Below, in pieces: positions 9,268 to 19,511 of a stretch of 64,000 nt of DNA. The DNA lies in the NCBI GenBank assembly GCA_003142255.1, contig PLLO01000016.1, positions 1 through 64,000 on the forward strand, read 5' to 3'. Each line of letters opens with the position of its first letter. Position 1 is the first letter of the stretch. Below the pieces are notes generated by a model. That model made no database searches, was not told where the DNA came from, and was given only the letters and a program-made list of their open reading frames with translations. The translations under genes and the position numbers were made by a program. Source of the stretch: Bacteroidales bacterium (GTDB taxonomy: Bacteria > Bacteroidota > Bacteroidia > Bacteroidales > VadinHA17).

Positions 9268-11624
9268 CCCATAAGAATCTGTTAAGAATCCTTTTTGTTG
9301 AGGACCTACCTTCAGATGTTGACCTTGCAGTTCTGGAACTGCGGAAGGAGAAATTAAAGTTTGAATATACCACGGTTTGCACCCGCGTGGATCTTATCAA
9401 AGCGCTTAAAAAGTTTAAACCCGACCTTATCATTTCGGATTATATGATGCCCACTTTAAATGGATTGCAGGCTCTTAAAGAAGTGAAAGAGTTCAATCCT
9501 GAAATCCCGTTCATTCTTTGTACAGGGTCAATTAATGAGGAGACTGCTGTTGAATGTTTAAAAGCCGGGGCTGAAGATTATGTTATCAAGGAGCACATGA
9601 CCAGATTGCCCTTCGCAGTAAAAGAGGTTCTTGAACAACACAGGATACAGAGCGGGAAAACGGCTGCCGAGCTATTATTAAAGGAAAACAAGGAGAAACT
9701 TCAAAGTATTTTCAGCGTTGCTCCTGTCGGAATCGGATTGATTATAGACAGGGTCTTTATAGAGGTAAATGACACATTTTGCAAGATGACCGGTTATTCC
9801 CGGAAGGAGATTATAGGAAAAAACTCCGAAATGGTTTATGCAACCAGGGAGGAATATGAAACTGCCGGGATTGATAAATACAAAAAAATCGCTGAGAATG
9901 GGACAGGATCGGTTGAAACCCGTTTTAAACGTAAAGACGGAAGAATCTTAAACATATTCTTGAGTTTGACCACTCTCGATAAACATGACCTGACAAAAGG
10001 TGTAACATTTACTGTAATGGACATTACCGAGAGAAAGCTGGCAGAAGAGGCATTGCGTAAACATCGTGATCATCTTGAGGAATTGGTAAATGAACGAACG
10101 GAAGAACTTAGTAAAGCAAAGAAAGAGGCTGATGAAGCGAACAAAGCAAAAAGTGAATTTCTGGCTAATATGAGTCATGAAATACGAACCCCTATGAATG
10201 CGGTTTTAGGCTATGCCGAGCTGTTAGGTTTCATGCTTGAGGATAAAACCCAGCGTGACTATCTTGAATCTATAAAATCAAGTGGGAGAAGCCTTCTTAC
10301 ACTTATTAACGATATTCTCGATCTGTCCAGGATTGAAGCAGGTAAACTGGAGCTGCAGTTTGAGTTTGTGAATTCACAGGCTTTCTTTTCAGAGTTCGAA
10401 AGGATCTTTTCACTAAGATTATCTGAAAAAGGAGTGAAATTCATTCTGGAAATATCCTCAGGAACTCCGTCAGGCATCTATGTTGATGATGCCCGGCTGC
10501 GTCAGATCATTCTTAACCTTGTTGGGAACGCAGTAAAATTCACCGAAAAGGGCAGCATCAGATTAAAAGTATATGCTGAAAATCCACAAATCATCAATTA
10601 TTCCAAAGGGAAAGCCGAGGAATTTATTGATCTTATAATTGAGGTGAGGGATACCGGAATTGGAATTTCAAAAGAGATGCAGGAGGAAATATTTAATCCA
10701 TTTATACAAGGGCAGGGACAGAACGTAAAAAAATACGGAGGAACAGGTCTCGGTCTGGCAATTTCTCAACGACTCGTTCAACTTATGAATGGGACCATTG
10801 ACCTTGATTCTCAATTGAACAAGGGAAGCTCTTTTAAAATAAAAATTCCTGGAGTTTCTTATTTGAGAGACTTTGAAAAAAGGACTGAGGAAATTCAACT
10901 TGATCCTGCCGATATTGTTTTTGAAAAAGCAACAATCATTATTGCCGACGATGTTGAACATAACCGGAGTTATCTGAAAGATGCTCTGAGAAAAACAAAT
11001 ATTGAGGTAGTTGAAGCAAATGATGGACAGGAAGCATTATTTCTTGCTAAAAAAATAGTTCCGGATCTTATTATTACAGATATAAGGATGCCAGTTCTTG
11101 ATGGTTTTGACTTATTAAACAAATTAAAAAGCGATGATGAACTGAAACATATTCCTGTCATCGCCTATTCTGCCTCAGTCATGAAAGCTCAGAAAGATCG
11201 TATCCGTAAAAGCGAATTTGCCGGATTATTGATAAAACCGGTTCAGGTCACGGAATTATATCTTGAGCTTATGAATAATCTGCCATATAAGTCAACCAAA
11301 GCTCCCGGGCAGGAGCAATCAGTACCGGAAATAAACCTGACTAAAGAAATATCTGACCTTCCGGGGTTAATTCATTCCCTTGACACCCAATTTAAAGATA
11401 TCTGGATGACATTTGGCAGCAGGCAACCGATAGGTGAAGTCAGGGATTTCGGAAGTCAACTGGTAGAGCTGGGAAAAAACCACAATGCAGCAATTATTAC
11501 CGGTTACGGTGATGAATTGGTTATCGCTGCAGATAGTTTCAATATTGAGGCTATATTAAATCTGATAAGGAAATACTCCCGGATTGTTGAATTATTAAAT
11601 GATGTAAAAAACAATAAAACTTAA
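9264..11624 (+). CDS. Hybrid histidine kinase REC-PAS-HisKA-HATPase-REC
   Basis: A 786-residue hybrid kinase. An N-terminal receiver (Asp59 in IISDYMMP) is followed by one PAS/PAC (about 140-265, ending [13 protein letters not shown]), a coiled coil, HisKA ([12 protein letters not shown], His about 305), HATPase_c ([19 protein letters not shown]), a second receiver (Asp606 in [12 protein letters not shown]) and a helical C-terminal tail of about 110 residues without a clear Hpt histidine. Residues 1 to about 265 are strikingly similar to those of the kinase at 13587, and similarity stops at the end of the PAS domain. There is no DNA-binding output, so the phosphate probably moves to a separate partner, perhaps one of the receiver proteins alongside. 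Confidence 0.93.
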   Translation: MTHKNLLRILFVEDLPSDVDLAVLELRKEKLKFEYTTVCTRVDLIKALKKFKPDLIISDYMMPTLNGLQALKEVKEFNPEIPFILCTGSINEETAVECLKAGAEDYVIKEHMTRLPFAVKEVLEQHRIQSGKTAAELLLKENKEKLQSIFSVAPVGIGLIIDRVFIEVNDTFCKMTGYSRKEIIGKNSEMVYATREEYETAGIDKYKKIAENGTGSVETRFKRKDGRILNIFLSLTTLDKHDLTKGVTFTVMDITERKLAEEALRKHRDHLEELVNERTEELSKAKKEADEANKAKSEFLANMSHEIRTPMNAVLGYAELLGFMLEDKTQRDYLESIKSSGRSLLTLINDILDLSRIEAGKLELQFEFVNSQAFFSEFERIFSLRLSEKGVKFILEISSGTPSGIYVDDARLRQIILNLVGNAVKFTEKGSIRLKVYAENPQIINYSKGKAEEFIDLIIEVRDTGIGISKEMQEEIFNPFIQGQGQNVKKYGGTGLGLAISQRLVQLMNGTIDLDSQLNKGSSFKIKIPGVSYLRDFEKRTEEIQLDPADIVFEKATIIIADDVEHNRSYLKDALRKTNIEVVEANDGQEALFLAKKIVPDLIITDIRMPVLDGFDLLNKLKSDDELKHIPVIAYSASVMKAQKDRIRKSEFAGLLIKPVQVTELYLELMNNLPYKSTKAPGQEQSVPEINLTKEISDLPGLIHSLDTQFKDIWMTFGSRQPIGEVRDFGSQLVELGKNHNAAIITGYGDELVIAADSFNIEAILNLIRKYSRIVELLNDVKNNKT

Positions 11625-11628
11625 CAAT

Positions 11629-12312
11629 ATGGATAAGGTATATCCATCCGGTCCTGTCATCCTGTTAGTTGATGATAACCCTCAAAACCTGCAGGTTTTA
11701 GGTAAACTTTTACAGGAGGAAAGGTTTGAGATAGAATTCGCTGTTAATGGAGAAGCGACTCTCGAGTGGTTAAAAATAAAGCGATTTGACCTGATTTTGC
11801 TGGATTTAAACATGCCGGGAATGAATGGATTTGAGGTATGCAAAATAATTCGTTCAGATAATGAAATGTGTGAGATCCCTATAATATTCCTTTCAGCTGA
11901 ATCTGAAAGGGAAAGCATTCTGAAAGGGTTTGAGGTTGGGGCACAGGATTATGTTACCAAACCATTTGACAGCAGAGAGCTGCTTGCAAGAGTTAAGACT
12001 CAGCTGGATCTTAAATCGAAAACTGAAAAGCTCGAAAAGATTAATGAATGGCTGGGTAAAAAGATTGATAACTGGCTGAAGTTGAGTATTGGCAGCCCGA
12101 GGAGTGAGGAGACAATCGAACTGAGTGATAAATTGATAGAGTACGATAAAAATCAAAGTTTGGTTCTGAAAGATATTTGCCTTGAGCTTAGTACATCTAT
12201 AAAGGAAATTGAAAAACTAATAGGGAAGAGTTACGATTCAGATGCTAAAGACCAGATTAAAGAAATTGTTAAAAGGCTGGCAGACTCAGTGGTAAAACTC
12301 GAAAAATTGTAG
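11629..12312 (+). CDS. Receiver protein with helical C-terminal tail
   Basis: A 227-residue protein whose first 120 residues are a receiver (VDDNPQNLQVLGKLL; Asp59 in LILLDLNMPGMNG; TKPFDSREL). The remaining 100 residues are charged and helical, with no recognised enzyme, HTH or Hpt motif. It starts 4 nt after the upstream hybrid kinase and is followed 19 nt later by a receiver-phosphatase gene with a very similar receiver (VDDNPKNLQILGNYL). The two receivers probably arose by duplication. The tail may be a dimerisation or partner-binding segment; its function is not known. Confidence 0.85.
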   Translation: MDKVYPSGPVILLVDDNPQNLQVLGKLLQEERFEIEFAVNGEATLEWLKIKRFDLILLDLNMPGMNGFEVCKIIRSDNEMCEIPIIFLSAESERESILKGFEVGAQDYVTKPFDSRELLARVKTQLDLKSKTEKLEKINEWLGKKIDNWLKLSIGSPRSEETIELSDKLIEYDKNQSLVLKDICLELSTSIKEIEKLIGKSYDSDAKDQIKEIVKRLADSVVKLEKL

Positions 12313-12331
12313 ATGAAAATATAGATATCTG

Positions 12332-13525
12332 ATGGAAAATAATTATACAATGAGAACACCATTGATATTGATCGTTGATGATAACCCTAAAAATCTTCAG
12401 ATCCTTGGAAATTACTTACAAAATGAAGGATACAAGGTCGAGTTTGCTTTAGAGGGGAAATCAGCCCTGGATTGGATTGGACGGACTGAATTTGATCTTA
12501 TTATTCTTGATATAATGATGCCGGGAATGGACGGTTTTGAAGTATGCAAAATCCTTAAAAGCGACCCGGTTAAACAGAAAATTCCGGTAATATTCCTTAC
12601 GGCCAAAGTCGATACGGAAAGCATTGTAAATGGGTTTGACCTTGGCGCTGTTGACTACGTAATAAAACCATTCAACCAGAAAGAGTTGATTGCCAGGGTT
12701 AAAACACAAATTGAAATTAAAAAGAGCAGGGACGAAATAGCGAGGAACCTGGAAGAGATTGAATATAAAAATAAACTTATAAAGTACAGTATTCAGTATG
12801 CTCATACAATTCAGGCAGCGGTTTTGAAAGCATCAATGAATGGATCAGACTTTTTCCCTGAGCAGTTTTGCCTTCTTCTGCCAAAGGATATTGTCAGCGG
12901 TGATTTCTATTGGTTCCAAAGAATTGATAATAAGTTACTGGTAGGTGTCTTTGATTGCACCGGTCATGGGATTCCCGGAGCGTTTATGAGTATGCTTGGA
13001 GTCACTCTGTTAAATGAAACGGTGATAAGAGAAAAGATAGTTGACCCTCATTTGATTTTAAACCGTTTAAGAGAAAAAATCATTGAAGCATTGGGACAAA
13101 AGGGCATTATATCGGAGGTCAGAGATGGTATGGATGGTGCAATAATCAGTTATGACCTGACACGTAAAAAACTGGTTTACTCAGGAGCCTACAATCCTTT
13201 GTATCTCATTCGCGACAATAAAATCATTGAATTAAAAGGAGACAGAATGCCTTTGTCCTACCATGCAAAGATGACAGATTTTTCATCACAGGAAATTAAA
13301 ACCAGAAGAAATGATTGTATTTATCTTTCTACTGACGGTTTCATAGCTCAATTTGGAGGACAAAAACAGAAAAAATTCAGCTCAGCACAATTTAAAGAAC
13401 TCCTGATAAGACATCATATGAATCCTTTAGAAGTACAAAAACAATTGCTGGCGGATACTTTTCTTAATTGGAAGGGTAAGGAAGAACAGGTTGACGATAT
13501 AACTGTTGTAGGGTTGAGACTTTAG
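12332..13525 (+). CDS. Receiver-SpoIIE (PP2C-type) serine phosphatase
   Basis: A 397-residue protein: receiver at 10-130 (Asp60 in LIILDIMMPGMDG; IKPFNQKEL), a short coiled linker, then a SpoIIE/PPM phosphatase domain from about 150 to the end. Metal-binding acidic motifs are present: VSGDFYW, FDCTGHGIPGAF, RDGMDGA, YLSTDGF and EQVDDITVVG. Family knowledge: such RsbU-like proteins dephosphorylate anti-sigma-factor antagonists or similar partners when the receiver is phosphorylated. No RsbV/RsbW-type gene is nearby, so the substrate is unknown. This is one of only two plausible outputs of the signalling island. Confidence 0.9.
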   Translation: MENNYTMRTPLILIVDDNPKNLQILGNYLQNEGYKVEFALEGKSALDWIGRTEFDLIILDIMMPGMDGFEVCKILKSDPVKQKIPVIFLTAKVDTESIVNGFDLGAVDYVIKPFNQKELIARVKTQIEIKKSRDEIARNLEEIEYKNKLIKYSIQYAHTIQAAVLKASMNGSDFFPEQFCLLLPKDIVSGDFYWFQRIDNKLLVGVFDCTGHGIPGAFMSMLGVTLLNETVIREKIVDPHLILNRLREKIIEALGQKGIISEVRDGMDGAIISYDLTRKKLVYSGAYNPLYLIRDNKIIELKGDRMPLSYHAKMTDFSSQEIKTRRNDCIYLSTDGFIAQFGGQKQKKFSSAQFKELLIRHHMNPLEVQKQLLADTFLNWKGKEEQVDDITVVGLRL

Positions 13526-13586
13526 TTATCCCGGATATCAAGATGCAGGAGATAAATAGGTATGAACTATGCAAAAAACTTATAAA

Positions 13587-16500
13587 ATGACAAATAAGAA
13601 TCTGTTAAAAATCCTTTTTGCAGAAGACCTCCGTTCAGATGCTGATCTGGCAGTTCTGGAACTGAGAAAGGAGGGGCTGCGGTTTGAATATATGAGGGTA
13701 GATACCAGGGATGAATTTATTAAAGCCCTTAATGAATTCATACCTGATATTATCATTTCAGATTATATGATGCCCTCATTTAATGGTTTGCAGGCTCTTA
13801 AGGAAGTAAAAGAGTTCAATCCTGAAATCCCGTTCATTCTTTGTACCGGGTCAATTAATGAGGAGACAGCAGTTGAGTGTATTAAAGCAGGGGCAACTGA
13901 TTATATTATCAAAGAGCATCTTACCAGATTGCCCTTCGCAGTAAAAGAGGCTCTTGAACAACACAGGATACTGATTGAAAAAAGGGCTGCTGAGCTATTA
14001 TTAAGGGAAAACGAAGAAAAACTGCAGAGTATTTTCAGCGCTGCTCCTGTCGGTATCGGGCTGGTTGTTAACCGGGTCTTTATTGAAGTAAATGACACTT
14101 TCTGTAAAATGACAGGTTATACCCGTAAGGAGCTGATCGGTAAAAGCAGTGAATTGATCTACGCGACAAAGAAAGAATTTGAAGATGCAGGAACTGAAAA
14201 ATACAGACAAATCGCTGAGAAAGGGATAGGATCTGTTGAAACAAGATTTAAATGTAAAAACGGTAAAATTTTAAATATCCTGTTGAGTTCGGCTCCTCTG
14301 GATAAAGATGACCTGACGAAAGGTGTGACATTTACCGTTATGGACATTACCGAGAGAAAGCTTGCTGAAAAAGCCAGGCTCGAAAGTGAACGCCGGCTCA
14401 CCTCCATATACAATACTGTAGGGGATATCATTTTTTATCTGGCAGCAGAAGCTGACGGGAATTATCGTTTTATTTCGGTCAACAATGCGTTCTTTAATAT
14501 TACAGGATTGAGAGAAGAAATGGTAGTCGGAAAATTAGTGAGCGAAGTTATCCCCGAACCCTCCCTTTCTCTTGCACTTGGAAAATACAGGCAGGCAATT
14601 AAAAAGAATTCAGTTATACGATGGGAAGAAGTTACTGATTACCCAACAGGACGATTAACAGGTGATGTAAGTATTGCCCCTGTTATTGACGACAAGGGAC
14701 ATTGTACTCATCTTGTCGGTTCAGTTCACGACATAACCAAGCGCAAACAGGCGGAGGAGGATTTACAAAAGAGTCAGCACTTATTTCAGACTCTTACCCG
14801 GGTTTCTCCGGTCGGTATTTTCAGGACTGATACGGATGGTAATACAACATATGTCAATCCAAAATGGTCAGAGTTATCAGGATTATCTTCAGAAGAGGCA
14901 TTAGGAGAAGGATGGTTAAATGGTGTGCACCCGGAGGACCAGGGAAAACTATCCGGAACATGGTTAAATAATTTTAAATCTAAAAAAGAATCCGGTGCGG
15001 AATATCGTTTTTTAAAAAAGGACGGGAGTATAATCTGGGTTTTGGGCAAAGCTGTTCCGGAGTTGGCTGGTAATGAAGTAACCGGTTACATAGGTACTAT
15101 TACTGATATCACCGGTCGCAAGCAAGCTGAGATAGCGCTGCGCCGGAGTGAAGAAAAATACCGCGGCATTTTTGAAAATGTGCAGGACATGTATTATGAG
15201 ACGTCAATTGATGGAACGATTTTGGAAATAAGTCCTTCAATTGAGATCCTGTCGAAAGGACAATATCAGATGGATGATCTCATCGGAAAGTCGATGCTGG
15301 ATTTCTATTCTGAACCGAAAGAACGACAAGCTTTACTGACAGTATTACAGGAGATGGGCGCTGTCACGGATTTTGAGATAACGCTAAAAAACAGAGATGG
15401 TTCAAATATCCCATGTTCTATTTCGTCGAAAATCTGCTCCGATGCCCAGGGGCGTCCGGAAAAAATCATCGGCAGCATGCACGACATTACTGATCGCAAA
15501 AATGCAACTGAAAAACTTAAGCTTGCAAAGGAAAAAGCTGAATCCAGCGATAAGCTTAAGACAACTTTTCTGAACAATATTTCACATGAGGTTCGTACGC
15601 CTCTGAATGGGATATTGGGTTTCGCTGAAATTATGTCTCAAACCGACCTCTCTGAAGAGGAAAAGAGAGTTTCACTTTCCATGCTTTTCGAAAGCAGCGA
15701 CCGGCTATTGAACACTATAACAAACTATATGGATATCTCCCTGATAACTTCAGGAACAATGTCTGTTTATAAAAAAGATTTTTTACCTGAACGGATCCTC
15801 AGAGAATTATACGCAAGGAAGTTGATAAAATGTTCGGCAAGGAACCTTGAGTTATTATTGGAAATTCCGGAACTGACAGAGAAACTGACGATTTGTTCAG
15901 ATCCCGATATCCTGAGAAAAGTATTAATTCATTTATTGAGTAATGCCATTAAATTTACAGAAAAAGGGATTATTAAGTACGGCTTTACAGTTCATAAAAC
16001 TGAACTTGAATTCTTCATTAAAGATACCGGTATCGGAATTGGTGAGGAATCTCTCAATAATGTATTCGAACATTTTGTCAAGGAAGATCGCGGACCTTTA
16101 AAAATGACAGAAGGAAGCGGCCTCGGACTATCAATTTCAAAAGGATTGATTGAACTTCTTGGCGGAAAGATATGGGTGGAGTCAGAAAAGGGAAAAGGAT
16201 CAGGCTTTTACTTCACAATACCTTATGAAAAAGAACTTAAAAACCACATTAATAGTCCAGTTGCAGGCAGAAAGAAAAAAATTGTTAAAGCCAAATCCAT
16301 TCTTATTGCCGAGGATGACGAAACTAATTTCTTTTATCTTAATGCTCTGCTTAAGCAAAACACATCAGCAGAAATTATCCATGCATCAAATGGCAAAGAG
16401 GCGATAGAAAAATTTCACCAAAACCCTGATATTGGCCTTATACTTATAGATATAAAGATGCCAGTAATGGATGGTCTTGAAGCCACACGTTATATTAAAG

Positions 16501-16655
16501 CAATTAATCCGGATATCCCGGTTATTGCAATAACTGCATATGCAATGGCAGGCGATGAGGCCAGAATGATAGATGCAGGGTGCGATTACTATCTTAGCAA
16601 ACCAATAAATAAGAAGCTTCTTTTTGAAAAAATGGCCGAATATATTAACCTGTAA
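13587..16655 (+). CDS. Large hybrid histidine kinase REC-4xPAS-HisKA-HATPase-REC
   Basis: A 1022-residue hybrid kinase: N-terminal receiver (Asp59), PAS domains at about 140-265, 270-395, 400-520 and 525-645, HisKA (NISHEVRTPLNG, His about 667), HATPase_c (IKDTGIGIG; GSGLGLSIS) and a C-terminal receiver (Asp955 in LILIDIKMPVMDG). The start is set at 13587 by alignment with the paralogue at 9264 (MTHKNLL versus MTNKNLL). An in-frame ATG at 13569 would add six residues, but that stretch looks like a copied remnant of the previous gene's 3' end. It is the last gene of the island and ends at a hairpin terminator. Confidence 0.93.
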   Translation: MTNKNLLKILFAEDLRSDADLAVLELRKEGLRFEYMRVDTRDEFIKALNEFIPDIIISDYMMPSFNGLQALKEVKEFNPEIPFILCTGSINEETAVECIKAGATDYIIKEHLTRLPFAVKEALEQHRILIEKRAAELLLRENEEKLQSIFSAAPVGIGLVVNRVFIEVNDTFCKMTGYTRKELIGKSSELIYATKKEFEDAGTEKYRQIAEKGIGSVETRFKCKNGKILNILLSSAPLDKDDLTKGVTFTVMDITERKLAEKARLESERRLTSIYNTVGDIIFYLAAEADGNYRFISVNNAFFNITGLREEMVVGKLVSEVIPEPSLSLALGKYRQAIKKNSVIRWEEVTDYPTGRLTGDVSIAPVIDDKGHCTHLVGSVHDITKRKQAEEDLQKSQHLFQTLTRVSPVGIFRTDTDGNTTYVNPKWSELSGLSSEEALGEGWLNGVHPEDQGKLSGTWLNNFKSKKESGAEYRFLKKDGSIIWVLGKAVPELAGNEVTGYIGTITDITGRKQAEIALRRSEEKYRGIFENVQDMYYETSIDGTILEISPSIEILSKGQYQMDDLIGKSMLDFYSEPKERQALLTVLQEMGAVTDFEITLKNRDGSNIPCSISSKICSDAQGRPEKIIGSMHDITDRKNATEKLKLAKEKAESSDKLKTTFLNNISHEVRTPLNGILGFAEIMSQTDLSEEEKRVSLSMLFESSDRLLNTITNYMDISLITSGTMSVYKKDFLPERILRELYARKLIKCSARNLELLLEIPELTEKLTICSDPDILRKVLIHLLSNAIKFTEKGIIKYGFTVHKTELEFFIKDTGIGIGEESLNNVFEHFVKEDRGPLKMTEGSGLGLSISKGLIELLGGKIWVESEKGKGSGFYFTIPYEKELKNHINSPVAGRKKKIVKAKSILIAEDDETNFFYLNALLKQNTSAEIIHASNGKEAIEKFHQNPDIGLILIDIKMPVMDGLEATRYIKAINPDIPVIAITAYAMAGDEARMIDAGCDYYLSKPINKKLLFEKMAEYINL

Positions 16656-16658
16656 TAA

Positions 16659-16683
16659 GAAGGCCGCTGATGAGGCGGCCTTC
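16659..16683. terminator. Bidirectional hairpin terminator
   Basis: A perfect 9-bp stem GAAGGCCGC/GCGGCCTTC with a 7-nt loop lies 3 nt after the hybrid kinase stop and 19 nt before the end of the convergent transketolase gene. The short T-rich run is better on the minus strand, but the position fits termination from both sides. Confidence 0.75.
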
Positions 16684-16701
16684 AACGAATGATCATAATG
16701 T

Positions 16702-18744
16702 TTACTTTTTATATTGAGCCAGGTAATCCTTCACCTGGCGGTAAACATTCTCAGCAGTGAATCCGAATTTCTCGTCAAGAACCTTGTAAGGTGCCGAGTA
16801 GCCAAAGCTGTTTACTCCCCATACTTTTCCGAATGGGCCCACCAGCCCCTGAAGTGTGACAGGAAGACCAGCAGTAAGACCGAATGTCGGTATATTTATG
16901 GGAAGGACCGAGTTGCGGTAGAATTCATGTTCATTTCTGAATATTCCTTCCGACGGAGCTGAAACTATCCTGACCTTAAGATTATCCTTTTTAAGAAGGA
17001 CAGATCCCTCAACCAGAGTTGAAACTTCCGATCCGCTGGCAACCAGTATAATATCCGGTGTCCCTTCGCAATCCTCAACGATATATGCTCCGTGCTTTGA
17101 CTTAAGAGCATCACCGAATCGGTCCTTGTTTTCTGACGGCAGATCCTTTATGTTCTGGCGCGAAAGTATCAGGGCAGTCGGTGTCTTCTTATTCTCAAGA
17201 GCCATCTTCCAGACTACAGTTGTTTCTATACCATCAGCAGGGCGAAGTACGAGCATGCTGTTTTTGCCGTGATGATTTTTAAGATGTTCCATAAGCCTGA
17301 TCTGCGCCTCCTGCTCAACAGGCTGGTGAGTCGGACCATCTTCGCCGACACGGAATGCATCGTGGGTCCAGATATATTTTACCGGTAACCCCATCAGGCA
17401 TGCGAGGCGGACTGCAGGTTTCATGTAATCGGAAAAGACAAAGAAAGTTCCGCAGGCAGGTATGATACCGCCGTGAAGCGCCATTCCATTTATGACCGCT
17501 GCCATTGTGAGCTCGGCAACACCTGCCTGAAGGAAGGCTCCGGAGAAATCACCCTTTGTGAATGCTTTTGTGTTTTTCAGGAAGCCGTCAGTCTTGTCGG
17601 AATTGGATAGATCGGCAGAAGCAACGACCATATTCTCGACCTGCTTTGCAAGCACTGAGAGAACGGTTGCCGACGCTGCCCTGGTCGCTGACCCTTCTTT
17701 TTGCTGGATAGCTTTGAAATCAATAGCAGGCACATCGCCGCTGTAGAAAAGGTGAAGCTTTTTATCAAGGGCTGCATTAGCTTTAGCCCAATCATCTTTT
17801 CTTGTTTTCCATTCTGAGGCTTTTTTGCGCTTGCCATCAAGGACTTTATTATAGAGATCTTTTACTTCATCAAAGACTTTGAATGGATTCGCAACATCAG
17901 CTCCAAGATTGACAAGCGATTTCTCATAAGAGGCGCCTGCTTCACTTACCGGCATACCGTGAGTAGAGGTTTTTCTTTCAAAGCTTTTTCCTTCGTTATC
18001 GAGAAGACCTTTACCCATTATAGTCTTGCCAATGATTATTGTGGGCCTATCTTTTGATTTTATAGCTGTTTCCAGGGCTTTTCTGATCTGGTCCTGATCA
18101 TTCCCTACTATTGAAATGACATCCCAGCCCCATGCCCGGTATTTCATTGCCGTATCTTCACTGGTGACTGCCTTTGTTTCCGTGGAAAGCTGAATATCGT
18201 TTGAATCGTAAAACATTATAAGGTTATTCAGACCCAGGTGACCGGCAAGCCGGCCGGCTCCCTGCGATATCTCCTCCTGAACGCCTCCATCGGAAATGAA
18301 TGTGAAAGTCTTGTGCGCAAATAGTTCTCCAAATCTGGCAACCAGGAATCTTTCGGCAATTGCAGCACCTACAGCAATAGTATGACCCTGTCCGAGAGGA
18401 CCTGAAGTATTTTCGATACCCTTCATTACGTTGAGTTCAGGGTGTCCGGGGGTGGTGCTTCCCCACTGGCGGAACTGCATGAGTTCCTCGATCTTGAAAT
18501 GACCTGTCAGCGTAAGAACTGAATAGAGCATCGGAGACATATGTCCGGGATCAAGGAAAAACCTGTCACGGTTGATCCAATTCGGATCATCAGGATCGAA
18601 ATTCAGGAATTCGGAAAAGAGGATATGAATAAAATCCGCACCTCCCATTGCTCCGCCAGGGTGGCCTGATTTTGATTTTTCAACCATTGACATTGCAAGA
18701 ATCCGGATATTATCGGCTGCAAGTTTGTTTATATCAATGCTCAT
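16702..18744 (-). CDS. tkt: Transketolase
   Basis: A full-length single-chain transketolase of 680 residues that transfers two-carbon units in the non-oxidative pentose phosphate pathway (thiamine diphosphate- and Mg-dependent). Visible marks are SGHPGGAMGG near residue 27, DPGHMSPMLYSVL, SGPLGQG, the ThDP-binding region SDGGVQEE...NLIMFYDSND, and the pyrimidine-domain stretch HDAFRVGEDGPTHQPVEQ near 470. The ATG start follows an AT-rich leader. It stands alone, convergent with the signalling island. It fits pentose and uronate-derived carbon use. Confidence 0.97.
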   Translation of the reverse strand: MSIDINKLAADNIRILAMSMVEKSKSGHPGGAMGGADFIHILFSEFLNFDPDDPNWINRDRFFLDPGHMSPMLYSVLTLTGHFKIEELMQFRQWGSTTPGHPELNVMKGIENTSGPLGQGHTIAVGAAIAERFLVARFGELFAHKTFTFISDGGVQEEISQGAGRLAGHLGLNNLIMFYDSNDIQLSTETKAVTSEDTAMKYRAWGWDVISIVGNDQDQIRKALETAIKSKDRPTIIIGKTIMGKGLLDNEGKSFERKTSTHGMPVSEAGASYEKSLVNLGADVANPFKVFDEVKDLYNKVLDGKRKKASEWKTRKDDWAKANAALDKKLHLFYSGDVPAIDFKAIQQKEGSATRAASATVLSVLAKQVENMVVASADLSNSDKTDGFLKNTKAFTKGDFSGAFLQAGVAELTMAAVINGMALHGGIIPACGTFFVFSDYMKPAVRLACLMGLPVKYIWTHDAFRVGEDGPTHQPVEQEAQIRLMEHLKNHHGKNSMLVLRPADGIETTVVWKMALENKKTPTALILSRQNIKDLPSENKDRFGDALKSKHGAYIVEDCEGTPDIILVASGSEVSTLVEGSVLLKKDNLKVRIVSAPSEGIFRNEHEFYRNSVLPINIPTFGLTAGLPVTLQGLVGPFGKVWGVNSFGYSAPYKVLDEKFGFTAENVYRQVKDYLAQYKK

Positions 18745-18894
18745 AGAATTTCAAATTTAAGTTTTACTTGTATGGTCAAAAATAAAATTATTTAGCGAGA
18801 GAAAAAAACCGAATTTAAATTCTCCCCTTCATTTTGGCTACCCTTTTTACTCATTTTTAACAATTTAATAAGAAAGTAATCTATCTATTAGAAG

Positions 18895-19079
18895 GAGATT
18901 CCTCATTCATCCTCCTTTGTCGGATTCATTCGGAATGACAATTTAATTAAATTTGGAGGAGGAAAAGAGGAGGCGGTTCGCATCAGCGAACCGCCTCCTC
19001 TTTTCCCTACTAGTCCATCCTCGATCTGTCATTCCAAGCTGAAACCCAGAGCGGAGCGAAGGGGCCAGCGAGGAATCTC
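18895..19079. repeat. Nested-palindrome intergenic element, copy 2 (terminal IR GAGATTCCTC/GAGGAATCTC)
   Basis: Outer 10-bp arms lie at 18895-18904 and 19070-19079. Middle arms TTCGGAATGACA (18929-18940) and TGTCATTCC (19027-19035) match copy 1. The core is a perfect 21-bp inverted repeat (18961-18981 with 18986-19006) with a 4-nt loop. The loop-side sequence GCGGTTCGCATCAG resembles copy 1 (GCGATTCGCACAAG), while the rest of the core differs with its pairing kept. It occupies the gap between the hydrogenase operon's last gene and transketolase, and may act as the operon's terminator. Confidence 0.8.
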
Positions 19080-19091
19080 TATCATAAAAGA

Positions 19092-19511
19092 TCAGAGATA
19101 TTTTCTATCCTCATCAGGAACTTCAAAATACTTGTCATATACCTTAACATCAGGGCCTGCTTTTACTTCGATCTTATTTCCCCTGATCTTATATGTACAT
19201 TTCTCTCCGACGATTCCTGAGAAGTAAATATTAGATTCCTTTCCATCCTCATCTTTCATCAGAATTCTGACAAGGTGAAGATATTTCATACTGTTGAGCT
19301 GAGCTCCACAGATGGGACAGCTAAAAATGTATTCTTCTCCTTCCTTCATCTCAAATGAAGGATGAGTAGTTTTAGTGTAGTTCCCGAGTTCAGGATTGAG
19401 ATAGACCAATCCTCTCTGAGTGCGGTCTTTAAGACTTGTAGCAGCAAGGATAATGGAAGTTTTGACATTCAGGTTACCCTTGCATACTTTGCATCGATAT
19501 TCCACGGCCAT
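19092..19511 (-). CDS. Zinc-ribbon protein at the end of the hydrogenase operon, function unknown
   Basis: A 139-residue protein that I do not recognise. It has two CxxC pairs (YRCKVCKG at residues 6-11, and FSCPICGAQ near 70), probably one zinc site, followed by a beta-rich C-terminal half. It has a strong Shine-Dalgarno sequence, AGGAGGTG, 4 nt before the ATG, which is unusual for this phylum, and its start overlaps the protease gene by 38 nt. It is the last gene of the [NiFe] hydrogenase array. A role in assembly or in metal handling is possible, but only its position suggests that. Confidence 0.75.
   Translation of the reverse strand: MAVEYRCKVCKGNLNVKTSIILAATSLKDRTQRGLVYLNPELGNYTKTTHPSFEMKEGEEYIFSCPICGAQLNSMKYLHLVRILMKDEDGKESNIYFSGIVGEKCTYKIRGNKIEVKAGPDVKVYDKYFEVPDEDRKYL

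Noticed and set aside
13569-13586. ATG at 13569 as start of the hybrid kinase
   Set aside because: Alignment with the paralogue at 9264 places the start at 13587; the extra codons look like a duplicated scrap of the upstream receiver gene.
18750-18790. TAnnTTTG promoter match (TAAATTTG, minus strand) before tkt
   Set aside because: It would leave only a few nucleotides before the ATG; AT-rich chance matches are common.
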